Part shown: piece by piece, positions 33,507 through 39,566 of the stretch
Position numbering within the stretch: position 1 is the stretch's first letter
Layout: every line of letters starts with the position of its first letter
Source: Bryobacterales bacterium
Lineage (GTDB): Bacteria; Acidobacteriota; Terriglobia; Bryobacterales; Bryobacteraceae
Assembly (NCBI GenBank): GCA_016789755.1
Contig: JAEUQG010000283.1
Span: 1-39,566 of the forward strand
DNA length: 39,566 nt
Direction of reading: 5' to 3'
The notes under the pieces: generated by a model
Seen by the model: the letters and a program-made list of their open reading frames with translations, nothing else
Database searches by the model: none
Told to the model about the DNA's origin: nothing
Made by a program: the position numbers and the translations under genes

Positions 33507-35192
33507 CCCGAACTGGCGTTGCGTGCCTCCATCGTGGAGCTTGCCGTCGACGACGAAGGTGATGATTTTCGGGCCGGCATCGACGATGACCGCAATATGG
33601 TGGCGGGCGCCGGCAGAGATCGCGTTCCGATCGGAGGCCCAACGGTTCTCAGTGCGTCCGTCGTTAATGGCGATTTCGACGGCGCCATTGGCAGCGGTGT
33701 GGACAACGAAACCTTTGCCGTCCGGAGTGCGGTTGTCGAGCAGGACCTGGCCGGGAGCGAGGGAATCGAGGCTGGTCCAAAGATCGATGCTGACTCCGGC
33801 GCGCGTATCGCGTGTGCCGTGGCCTCCGCGATTGCGTTCGGTGAATGCGGGCAGATCGGGAAGTTGCGCCGCGCCGGAGGAAGCGGCATCGAGGAGAAGC
33901 CCTTTGGTCACCGGCGTGCGGTTGTCGAACTGGCTCCACATGCCTTCGAGCAGCAAGGGGTCGATTTCGTGGACGCGGGCGATCTCTTTTTGCGTTTCGG
34001 TGAGGTAGTACTTCCCGCCTTCTTCGACGAGGTCGGGATAGCTCATGCGCATGATTGGGTCGTCTTCGTAGAGGGCGATTTCGGGCTGGGACCAGCGGAT
34101 GATCTTGCCTTGCGGGGAGTCGGCTTCGACGCCGCCGGCTAACCAGACGGGGTTGCGGTCTTCGTAGGCGATGGTGCGGCGGCGCGGATGCTCGAGAATG
34201 AAGCGCCCGCCGTGATTGTGGAACCAGTAGACAAACTTGCCGTTCTCACAGCGCCAGGCGAAGTTGGCCGCGCGCGGGTGTTTCATGAGGCGGCCATCGG
34301 CGTAGCGCATGTATTCGGAAGGCGACCAGGTGCGGCCGTCGTCGCGGGAATAGGCGTAGGCGGAGTGGCCGTCGATGGTGCGGAAGACGACGAACAGCGA
34401 GCCGTCGCTCAAGGTGGAGAAGCTGTGTTCTTCGGCGATGGGTCCTCCGCCGGAGGGTGTGCGGATTCCCTTGTCGCCCTCAGGGAGCGTCTCCCAGTGG
34501 AGCTTCGCCGGATCGCGTTCGGTGAGGATGTTATCGCTACGTAGGAGCACGCCTTCACTCGATGTAAAGAAGCCTTCACCGAAGCCGCCGACCTTGTGCA
34601 GCGGCACGTAGCCGGCGTTCCGGTGGAGGAACGCCTTACCGACGGTCCAGAAGAATTTGATCTTCCCCTGGTAGACGTTGCGCTTGTCGATCTCGAAATC
34701 GCGCTGGGGGATGTCGTAGCGCTGGGCGGACCAGGTACGGCCGTGGTCGTCGCTGTATTTGAAGACGAAGTGACCTAGAGAATCGACGCGGCGGACCCAG
34801 CCATCGCGATAGGCGGGCTTGTCGCCGATGACCTGGCGGATGTTGCCGGTGTTGTGATTGTAGAAGACGTAAACGCGCCCGGAGGGGATCTTGAGCATCA
34901 CGGCGTAGGAAGCTTCGGGACCGTTGGAGGGTTCGACATCGACGGCTTCGGACCATGTCTTGCCGAGATCGGTGCTGCGGCGTGTGACGATGTGCTGTCC
35001 ACCCGCGCCTTCCTGCCCGGGCCCGGTGGTGACGACGCAGAGCCAGGCCCCATCGTTGGTTTTGACGACGTAGGGCTGATCGGAATAGCCCTCGTCTGGG
35101 ATGACCGATCCGTTGGCGAGGTGGCGCGGATCTGGCGTTTGCGCGTGGAGCGCGACGGAAGCAAAGAGGATGACGAGAGAGCGCATGGGCAT
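33504..35192 (-). CDS. Secreted BNR (sialidase-like) / LamG protein, cut by an amber codon
   Basis: The first 562 codons are open. A signal peptide (MRSLVILFASVALHAQ) is followed by a BNR-repeat propeller with Asp-boxes STDLGKTW, YSDDHGRTW and YSRDDGRTW (about 60-330). This is typical of sialidase-like glycosidases or their non-catalytic relatives. A LamG-like jelly-roll domain begins at about 460 (GVSIDLWTSLDSLAPGQVLL, ISAGARHHIAVIVDAGPKII). The frame stops at TAG 33504-33506, in the middle of the LamG domain. The codons beyond continue the domain for 44 residues and end at 33369 (see the separate entry). It starts 2 bases after the large TonB-transporter gene, so it is its operon partner. 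The active state of the truncated product is unknown. Confidence 0.85.
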   Translation of the reverse strand: MPMRSLVILFASVALHAQTPDPRHLANGSVIPDEGYSDQPYVVKTNDGAWLCVVTTGPGQEGAGGQHIVTRRSTDLGKTWSEAVDVEPSNGPEASYAVMLKIPSGRVYVFYNHNTGNIRQVIGDKPAYRDGWVRRVDSLGHFVFKYSDDHGRTWSAQRYDIPQRDFEIDKRNVYQGKIKFFWTVGKAFLHRNAGYVPLHKVGGFGEGFFTSSEGVLLRSDNILTERDPAKLHWETLPEGDKGIRTPSGGGPIAEEHSFSTLSDGSLFVVFRTIDGHSAYAYSRDDGRTWSPSEYMRYADGRLMKHPRAANFAWRCENGKFVYWFHNHGGRFILEHPRRRTIAYEDRNPVWLAGGVEADSPQGKIIRWSQPEIALYEDDPIMRMSYPDLVEEGGKYYLTETQKEIARVHEIDPLLLEGMWSQFDNRTPVTKGLLLDAASSGAAQLPDLPAFTERNRGGHGTRDTRAGVSIDLWTSLDSLAPGQVLLDNRTPDGKGFVVHTAANGAVEIAINDGRTENRWASDRNAISAGARHHIAVIVDAGPKIITFVVDGKLHDGGTQRQFG

Positions 35193-35194
35193 TA

Positions 35195-38100
35195 TCAGAA
35201 TATTAGTTTCAAGGAGAACTGCATTTGGCGTTCGCCGGTGGCGGAGCTGATGACTCCGAAGTCGTTGGCGCCGAGGTTTTCTCCGGGAGTGAAGAAATAC
35301 GGGGTATTGGTGAGATTGAACGCTTCGGCGCGAAAGAGCAGCGAGAAGCGCTCGCGCAGGGGGAGGTTCTTCTGCAAGGCGAAGTCGTAATTGATACGGC
35401 TTGGGCCGCGGACATCGGAGAGAGTACGGCTGACATTGCCGAAGGTGAACGGATCGGGCACGGTGAAGCGCAAAATATCGAACCAGCGGTTGAGGCGTGA
35501 TTGGGGAGACCCGGAGAGTTCGGCGGATTGGCCGGTGCTATTGGGGCGGAGAACTCCGCCGCCGACGCCGCTGTTGCCAGTGGACGTGAGGGCAAGGGGG
35601 AAGCCTTTGTTCCAGGAGAAATTACCGGTGACCGACCACCCACCGGCGAGCCATTGCAGCGGGGCCGCGGCGCTGTTCAGCAGCGCTTTGCCTTTGCCGA
35701 AGGGGAGATCGAGGGTGTGACTGAGGACCAGGCGCTGTGGAACGTCGCCTTCGGAGAGGCTGCGCTCGGCGGCGAGATTGTAGATATCCTGCACCGGCGG
35801 CACGAAGGCTGTTTCCCCAAAGACGCGTCCGCTGCCATTGTCGATGAGCTTGGAGTTCGTGTAAGTAAGGAGGATGGAGTAGCCTCGGGCGAAGCGCTTT
35901 TCCGAACGCAACAGGAAGGAGTGATAGGTGGAGGAACCCATGTTTTGGGCGACCGCCGGCGAGTTCGTGGTGACCGAGGTGTACTGCGGAGAGGGCCGGA
36001 GTAACTGCGATTGGGCGATGGTGCGCGCGGCGAGGGTGCCGACATCGGCGATGCCGAAGAACGGATTCGTCACCTGTTGGTTGAGCGCCGCGCCGAGTGC
36101 CTGGTAGCGGGGGTGAAGCTGGTTCCAATTGCCGGATACGGGGATGCGCGTGCCCTTGTTTGCGGCGTATCCGGTCTCGATCAGCCATTGTTTGGGAAGC
36201 TGGCGTTGGAAGGTAAAGTTCCACTGCTGGTTGTAGGTGTTCGATTTGTTGCCGCGGTCCATGATCAGAAGGCCTTGGCCGAGTTGGGTGCGGTATTGCG
36301 GGGTATTGGGGGCAAGCAGCAGGCCGTCGGGGTAGGGGTTGTCGATGGTGTTTAGTGGAGTGACTCCGTCGAGGCTGGACACCCAGGGGGTAGTGATTTG
36401 CGCGCCGGGCATGCCGAAGTTCTGCGCTCCGGTGGTGCCGAAGCGCGGAGTGTGGAAGATGCCGTAGCCGGCTCGGATGACGGTGCGGTCGTTGAGGCGA
36501 TAGGCGAGGCCGAGGCGAGGGCCGAAGTTGCGGTAGGTGCTATCGAACTGGCCGCGGGGTTGCCCGTCTTGACCGGGATAGCGAAGCACACCGGCGAGAT
36601 TGGGGAGAGCGGGGATGCGAACGGGGAAGGGGGCATCGAAATCGAATGTGCCGAAGCGGTTGTAGCGTTCGGTGCGCGGCTGTTCGTATTCCCAACGCAG
36701 CCCGGCGTTGACGGTGAGGCGGCCCAGGCGGATGTCGTCGTTGAAGAAGAACGAATAATACATGTTGCGGATGGCGGCGGCGGGAACGCTGCCGATGGAA
36801 CCGGTGCCGAATCCGGTCAGCATGCTGGCGACGCCGCTGCCGGCGGTGAGCGAGGCGCGCAAGGGATCGGGGCCCTGGGTTTGGCCGAGGCCGAAACTGT
36901 AGCTGCCGGAGGGGGCGCCGCCCTGGAACGGCGTCTGGTTGTAGAGGCGCATGTCGGCGCCATAGGTGAAGGTATGGCGGCCGTGATATTCGGTTTGTTC
37001 GGCGACCAGTGTGTAGATATCGTTGCCGCGCAGGATACGGTCACCGCTGGGCGCGCCCAGTCCCGTGAAGTTGGCGATGCCGATGGTGGGATAGACCTGC
37101 TCTTGGACGGCGGCCGCGACGTTAGAGGAGAACCCGATGTCGGTGAGGCTCACTTTACCTGCGGAGCGCGGCGTACGGCCTTCGAAGCGGCGCACGGCGC
37201 CGAGACGCAGATTGAGGATGCGCGAGGCGGAGAGCGTGGAAGTCATGTTGACGACGCCGGTGAGCGCGTGGCTGATGGTGGCGCCCACCACGGTGTCGGC
37301 GATGTTGTTGAAGGGTCCGGATTGTCCGGTGTCGCCTACGTTGCGGCTAAGGCGGGAGAAGATATTATGTTTCTCGGAGAAACGGTGGTCGATGCGGAAG
37401 GACCATTGATCGGAGTCAACGAAGCTGGCGGGGTTCCAGGCGTAGTTGTTAATCAAGGCCGGGCCGGTGCCGGGTTGATTGGGAGCGGGCATGAACTCGA
37501 GGAGGCGGCGGCCGACGCGGCTTTGCTGCGCTTGCGGGATGATGTTGCCGGGGTAGGGATCGCGCAGGAATCCCCCGGCGGGATTGGCCCGGGTGGTGAA
37601 AGGACTGTAGACGACGACGAGATTGCCTTGGGCGTTGAGCCGCTGTGAGAAATCGCCTCGGACTTCGGCGGGAGTGGGAACGGTGAGAATGCCGGCGCCT
37701 CCTCCGATGTCTTCGCGGTGACCCTGGTATTCGCCGAAGAAGAAGGTCCTGTTCTTGACGATCGCTCCGCCGGCTGATCCGCCGAACATGTTGAAGTGGA
37801 AGACGGGGCGCAACTGCCGGCGTGCGTTGGAAAAGAAATTGTTGGCTCGAAGGCGGTCATTGCGGAAGAACCAGAACGCCGACCCATGCAGCCCGTTGGT
37901 GCCGCCTTTGGTGATCACGTTGATGGCGCCGCCGCCGCTGCGGCCGAATTGGGGGCCGAAGCTGTTGGTAAGAACTTTGAATTCCTGAGTGCCGTCGGGG
38001 GTCGGTGAGATGGCGAAATTATTGTTCTCGGGAAGCATGATAGAAACGCCGTCCACCAGATAGTCGTTGGTGCGGAAGCGCCCGCCGTTGATGGAGATGT

Positions 38101-38650
38101 CAGAGAGGACGAAGAGAGGCGCGCCGATGTCGCCGGTGGAGGCTGTGCTGCCGATGGCTCGCGGGTTGACCTGGACGCCGGCGCTCAAGCCCACAAGGTC
38201 GAAAATGTTGCGGCCGCGGATGGGGATCTCTTCGATGGAACGCGTGGTCACCACTTGGCCGAGCGAAGCGGATTCGGATTCGATGAGCGGAGTCTCTTCG
38301 CTCACCGTAAGGCTGACACCGACGTCGCCGACCTCCAGTTGAAAGTCGATGCGGAGGCGGCCTTCCAAGGGCAGGTTGAGCTTGTCGCGTACGGAGGTCT
38401 TAAATCCGGAGTTTGCAACGGCAACCCGGTACGTGCCGGGGCGGAGGTAGTTTGCTTGATAGAAACCGGTGGCGTCGGTGGCGACGCGCGTGGTTTGATT
38501 GGTCTCGGCGTGCGTAACCTCGACGTTGGCGGAGGCGATGGCGGCGCCGGTCGGGTCTGTCACCGCGCCTAAGATCGCGCCGGTGATGTTCTGCGCGGGG
38601 GCGGGGGCTAAGACGAAGACAATGGTAGAGATGAGCAGGCGACGCAGCAT
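35195..38650 (-). CDS. Oar-like TonB-dependent transporter (CarboxypepD-reg type), 1151 aa
   Basis: A signal peptide (MLRRLLISTIVFVLAPAPAQ) leads into a carboxypeptidase-regulatory domain (about 22-110; ITGAILGAVTDPTGAAIASA, GTYRVAVANSGFKTSVRDKL). A plug domain follows (about 120-270; EEIPIRGRNIFDLVGLSAGV, GGRFRTNDYLVDGVSI, GRSGGGAINVITKGGTNGLH). The rest is a large outer-membrane barrel ending FSLKLIF with the terminal Phe. It probably takes up or binds an oligosaccharide or peptide. It is upstream of the BNR/LamG gene by 2 bases, making a binding-plus-hydrolysis operon. AGGAGG precedes the start. A GntR-family regulator is divergent, with matching operator-like repeats in between. Confidence 0.93.
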   Translation of the reverse strand: MLRRLLISTIVFVLAPAPAQNITGAILGAVTDPTGAAIASANVEVTHAETNQTTRVATDATGFYQANYLRPGTYRVAVANSGFKTSVRDKLNLPLEGRLRIDFQLEVGDVGVSLTVSEETPLIESESASLGQVVTTRSIEEIPIRGRNIFDLVGLSAGVQVNPRAIGSTASTGDIGAPLFVLSDISINGGRFRTNDYLVDGVSIMLPENNNFAISPTPDGTQEFKVLTNSFGPQFGRSGGGAINVITKGGTNGLHGSAFWFFRNDRLRANNFFSNARRQLRPVFHFNMFGGSAGGAIVKNRTFFFGEYQGHREDIGGGAGILTVPTPAEVRGDFSQRLNAQGNLVVVYSPFTTRANPAGGFLRDPYPGNIIPQAQQSRVGRRLLEFMPAPNQPGTGPALINNYAWNPASFVDSDQWSFRIDHRFSEKHNIFSRLSRNVGDTGQSGPFNNIADTVVGATISHALTGVVNMTSTLSASRILNLRLGAVRRFEGRTPRSAGKVSLTDIGFSSNVAAAVQEQVYPTIGIANFTGLGAPSGDRILRGNDIYTLVAEQTEYHGRHTFTYGADMRLYNQTPFQGGAPSGSYSFGLGQTQGPDPLRASLTAGSGVASMLTGFGTGSIGSVPAAAIRNMYYSFFFNDDIRLGRLTVNAGLRWEYEQPRTERYNRFGTFDFDAPFPVRIPALPNLAGVLRYPGQDGQPRGQFDSTYRNFGPRLGLAYRLNDRTVIRAGYGIFHTPRFGTTGAQNFGMPGAQITTPWVSSLDGVTPLNTIDNPYPDGLLLAPNTPQYRTQLGQGLLIMDRGNKSNTYNQQWNFTFQRQLPKQWLIETGYAANKGTRIPVSGNWNQLHPRYQALGAALNQQVTNPFFGIADVGTLAARTIAQSQLLRPSPQYTSVTTNSPAVAQNMGSSTYHSFLLRSEKRFARGYSILLTYTNSKLIDNGSGRVFGETAFVPPVQDIYNLAAERSLSEGDVPQRLVLSHTLDLPFGKGKALLNSAAAPLQWLAGGWSVTGNFSWNKGFPLALTSTGNSGVGGGVLRPNSTGQSAELSGSPQSRLNRWFDILRFTVPDPFTFGNVSRTLSDVRGPSRINYDFALQKNLPLRERFSLLFRAEAFNLTNTPYFFTPGENLGANDFGVISSATGERQMQFSLKLIF

Positions 38651-38667
38651 GGAGACCTCCTGGCTGG

Positions 38668-38687
38668 AAAACTGATACGACAGTTTA
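38668..38687. promoter_or_regulatory. Operator-like inverted repeat 1
   Basis: AAACTG - 6 bases - CAGTTT (38669-38674 and 38681-38686) is a perfect 6-bp inverted repeat just upstream of the AGGAGG of the TonB-transporter gene. It is directly downstream of the predicted minus-strand -10 element. Position and symmetry suit a dimeric repressor such as GntR/FCD. Confidence 0.6.
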
Positions 38688-38690
38688 ATA

Positions 38691-38720
38691 TTGGCTAGTC
38701 TATGCGGTTTCGGCTAGACT
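38691..38720 (+). promoter_or_regulatory. Predicted overlapping promoter of the GntR gene
   Basis: On the plus strand TTGGCT (38691-38696) and TAGACT (38715-38720) are 18 bases apart. It overlaps the opposite promoter almost fully, and the inner bases AGTCTA / TAGACT form an inverted repeat. Transcription would begin close to the GntR start codon, giving a short or absent leader. Confidence 0.35.
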
Positions 38721-38725
38721 GTCAA
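38697..38725 (-). promoter_or_regulatory. Predicted promoter of the TonB-transporter / BNR-LamG operon
   Basis: On the minus strand TTGACA (38720-38725) and TAGACT (38697-38702) are 17 bases apart. This is a perfect -35 and a fair -10 for a housekeeping sigma factor. Transcription would start near 38690, within about 5 bases of operator 1. Confidence 0.55.
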
Positions 38726-39492
38726 TGAAAAGTATGAAAACTGAAGTGCCAGTTTTGTCGAGGCGGAAGCCCGCCGATTACGCCGAGTCGGCTTACCGGC
38801 GTTTGTGCGATGCGATTCTGGAAGGGCGGCTTATGCCGGGGACTCCGTTATCGCGGCGCGTGCTAGCGGCCGAGTTCGGGATGAGCACGGTCCCAGTGGG
38901 GGAAGCCCTACTGCGGCTGGAAGCGGAAGGGCTGGTAGAGAGCCGTCCGCGTGCGGGCAGCCGGGTGCGCATTCCGACAGCGAGCGAGATTCAGGGCAAC
39001 TACGAGTTGCGCGAGGCACTGGAGACGCATTCCGCGCGGTTGTTTGCCGAGCGCGCCACCGACGCGGACCGCAAGGCGCTAGTGGCGGCGGCGGAGAAGC
39101 TGGATGCGATGTTCGACGAGTTGAAGCGAAAGCCGTACAGCGCGGCGCGGCACGCGCAGGCTGAGCGAAAGCACATGCGCTTCCACATGCTGATTGCCGG
39201 GGCTGGCCGGTGCGTGGAACTGGAGAACGCGATCGAACGAAGCCGCGTGCTGCTGTTTAACTGGTTGTTCACGATGTCGGCGGAGTTCGGTGAGCTTCCC
39301 GGGGGTTGGCATGGCACACTGGCCCGGAAGCTTGTGGGCGGGAGTCCTAGGGAGGCGGCGGAGGCGATGCGGGTTCATGTGCGGTACCGGAAGGATGAAG
39401 TAATCGAGAGGCTCTCCGAACTGGCAGGCCCCGAGACGGCTCGGATGGCGCGTGGGCCGCAGCGGCATCGCAACGGAGGATCGCGGAAGTGA
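38725..39492 (+). CDS. GntR-family regulator, FCD type
   Basis: The 255-residue protein has a winged helix-turn-helix at about 15-85 (YAESAYRRLCDAILEGRLMP, LAAEFGMSTVPVGEALLRLE, SRPRAGSRVRIP). An all-helical FCD ligand domain follows (about 95-230; YELREALETHSARLFAERAT, ERKHMRFHMLIAGAGRCVEL with a metal-type histidine). FCD regulators usually sense sugar acids or other carboxylates and repress catabolic operons. ATG 38725 is listed; ATG 38734 is possible. Operator-like repeat 2 covers codons 5-11. The stop overlaps the next gene's GTG by 4 bases, so it is co-translated with the possible sulfatase. Confidence 0.9.
   Translation: MKSMKTEVPVLSRRKPADYAESAYRRLCDAILEGRLMPGTPLSRRVLAAEFGMSTVPVGEALLRLEAEGLVESRPRAGSRVRIPTASEIQGNYELREALETHSARLFAERATDADRKALVAAAEKLDAMFDELKRKPYSAARHAQAERKHMRFHMLIAGAGRCVELENAIERSRVLLFNWLFTMSAEFGELPGGWHGTLARKLVGGSPREAAEAMRVHVRYRKDEVIERLSELAGPETARMARGPQRHRNGGSRK
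38737..38756. promoter_or_regulatory. Operator-like inverted repeat 2
   Basis: AAAACTG - 6 bases - CAGTTTT (38737-38743 and 38750-38756) is a perfect 7-bp inverted repeat. It shares the core AAACTG-N6-CAGTTT with repeat 1; their centres are 69 bases apart. It lies in the first codons of the GntR gene, suited to autorepression or looping. Confidence 0.6.
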
Positions 39493-39566
39493 TACGTTCC
39501 CGAAGGGAGTTTCTGGCATCCATGGCGCCGGCGCCCGTTGAGCGGGAGATGAATATTGTTCTGATT
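39489..39566 (+). CDS. Start of a Tat-exported protein, possibly a sulfatase
   Basis: The GTG at 39489 overlaps the TGA of the GntR gene (GTGA). The 26 visible codons begin with SRREFLASMAPA, a twin-arginine leader start, and end MNIVLI. A strand such as NIVLI followed by a DD motif begins the sulfatase fold, but the window ends before it can be checked. This is an inference from five residues plus the neighbourhood of carbohydrate genes; other Tat proteins are possible. Confidence 0.5.
   Translation, partial: MIRSRREFLASMAPAPVEREMNIVLI

Noticed and set aside
33369..33642. Frameshift as the reason for the LamG truncation
   Set aside because: The downstream LamG residues are in the same frame as the upstream part, so only the TAG codon interrupts it.
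36398..37648. 416-codon plus-strand frame opposite the 1151-aa TonB transporter gene
   Set aside because: Gly/Ala/Glu-rich translation without domains; it is an antisense shadow.
1..39566. tRNA, rRNA, riboswitch or CRISPR array
   Set aside because: No cloverleaf with conserved arms, no rRNA segments, no known riboswitch core and no regular short repeat series were found by eye on either strand; a covariance-model scan was not possible here.

Overview
This high-GC window most likely comes from an Acidobacteriota chromosome of the Solibacter/Bryobacter type. The evidence is two giant Oar-like TonB-dependent transporters with N-terminal carboxypeptidase-regulatory domains, two proteins that appear to end in the C-terminal domain typical of Solibacter (TIGR03437-like), an MscL with a C-terminal zinc ribbon, and Tat-exported sulfatases. 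This assignment rests on family knowledge, not on a search. No rRNA, tRNA, CRISPR array, prophage or insertion sequence was seen. Gene density is high and no stretch longer than 300 bases lacks a gene.

Layout. 1-247: the end of a DUF1579-like gene. 316-5205: a tightly linked set of a secreted TPR-CHAT protease-like protein, a large atypical sigma-70-like factor starting 2 bases later, and a membrane anti-sigma-like protein with a zinc finger and an exported domain. An NHL-repeat protein follows (5442-6818). An 83-84 bp dispersed repeat occurs twice here in opposite orientation: once in the sigma/anti-sigma gap, and once inserted in frame inside the NHL gene as a 28-residue segment. 6936-7796: a peptidoglycan hydrolase. 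7861-11342: an envelope and osmotic-stress cluster (ECF sigma factor, small overlapping gene, MscS-like channel; divergently a DUF481 outer-membrane protein and MscL). 11339-13441: polyphosphate kinase 1. 13451-17392: a Tat sulfatase divergent from an enolase-superfamily sugar-acid dehydratase and an MFS sugar-acid transporter, which looks like a small sugar-acid/sulfated-sugar catabolic unit. 17401-20694: a TonB-dependent transporter. 20881-23865: a mosaic OmpA / beta-barrel / PKD / Ig-like protein. 23993-26255: a GNAT fusion, an Lrp/AsnC regulator, a Cys-rich protein and a 51-residue protein. 26322-28360: a cytochrome c and a ThuA-like protein. 28427-30701: a degenerate GGDEF protein followed by a CpaE/TadZ-like ATPase that lacks the Walker lysine. 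30718-33372: an M14 carboxypeptidase. 33369-38650: a TonB-dependent transporter followed by a BNR/LamG sialidase-like gene carrying an in-frame amber codon. 38725-39566: a divergent GntR/FCD regulator overlapping the start of a Tat-exported protein, possibly a sulfatase.

The best candidates for something undescribed are: (i) the TPR-CHAT / sigma / anti-sigma module, which could be a proteolysis-controlled transcription switch; (ii) the in-frame protein-coding repeat, which behaves like the palindromic elements known from Rickettsia; (iii) the single amber codon at an apparent Trp codon in the LamG domain; (iv) two matching AAACTG-N6-CAGTTT operators flanking overlapping divergent promoters in the last locus.
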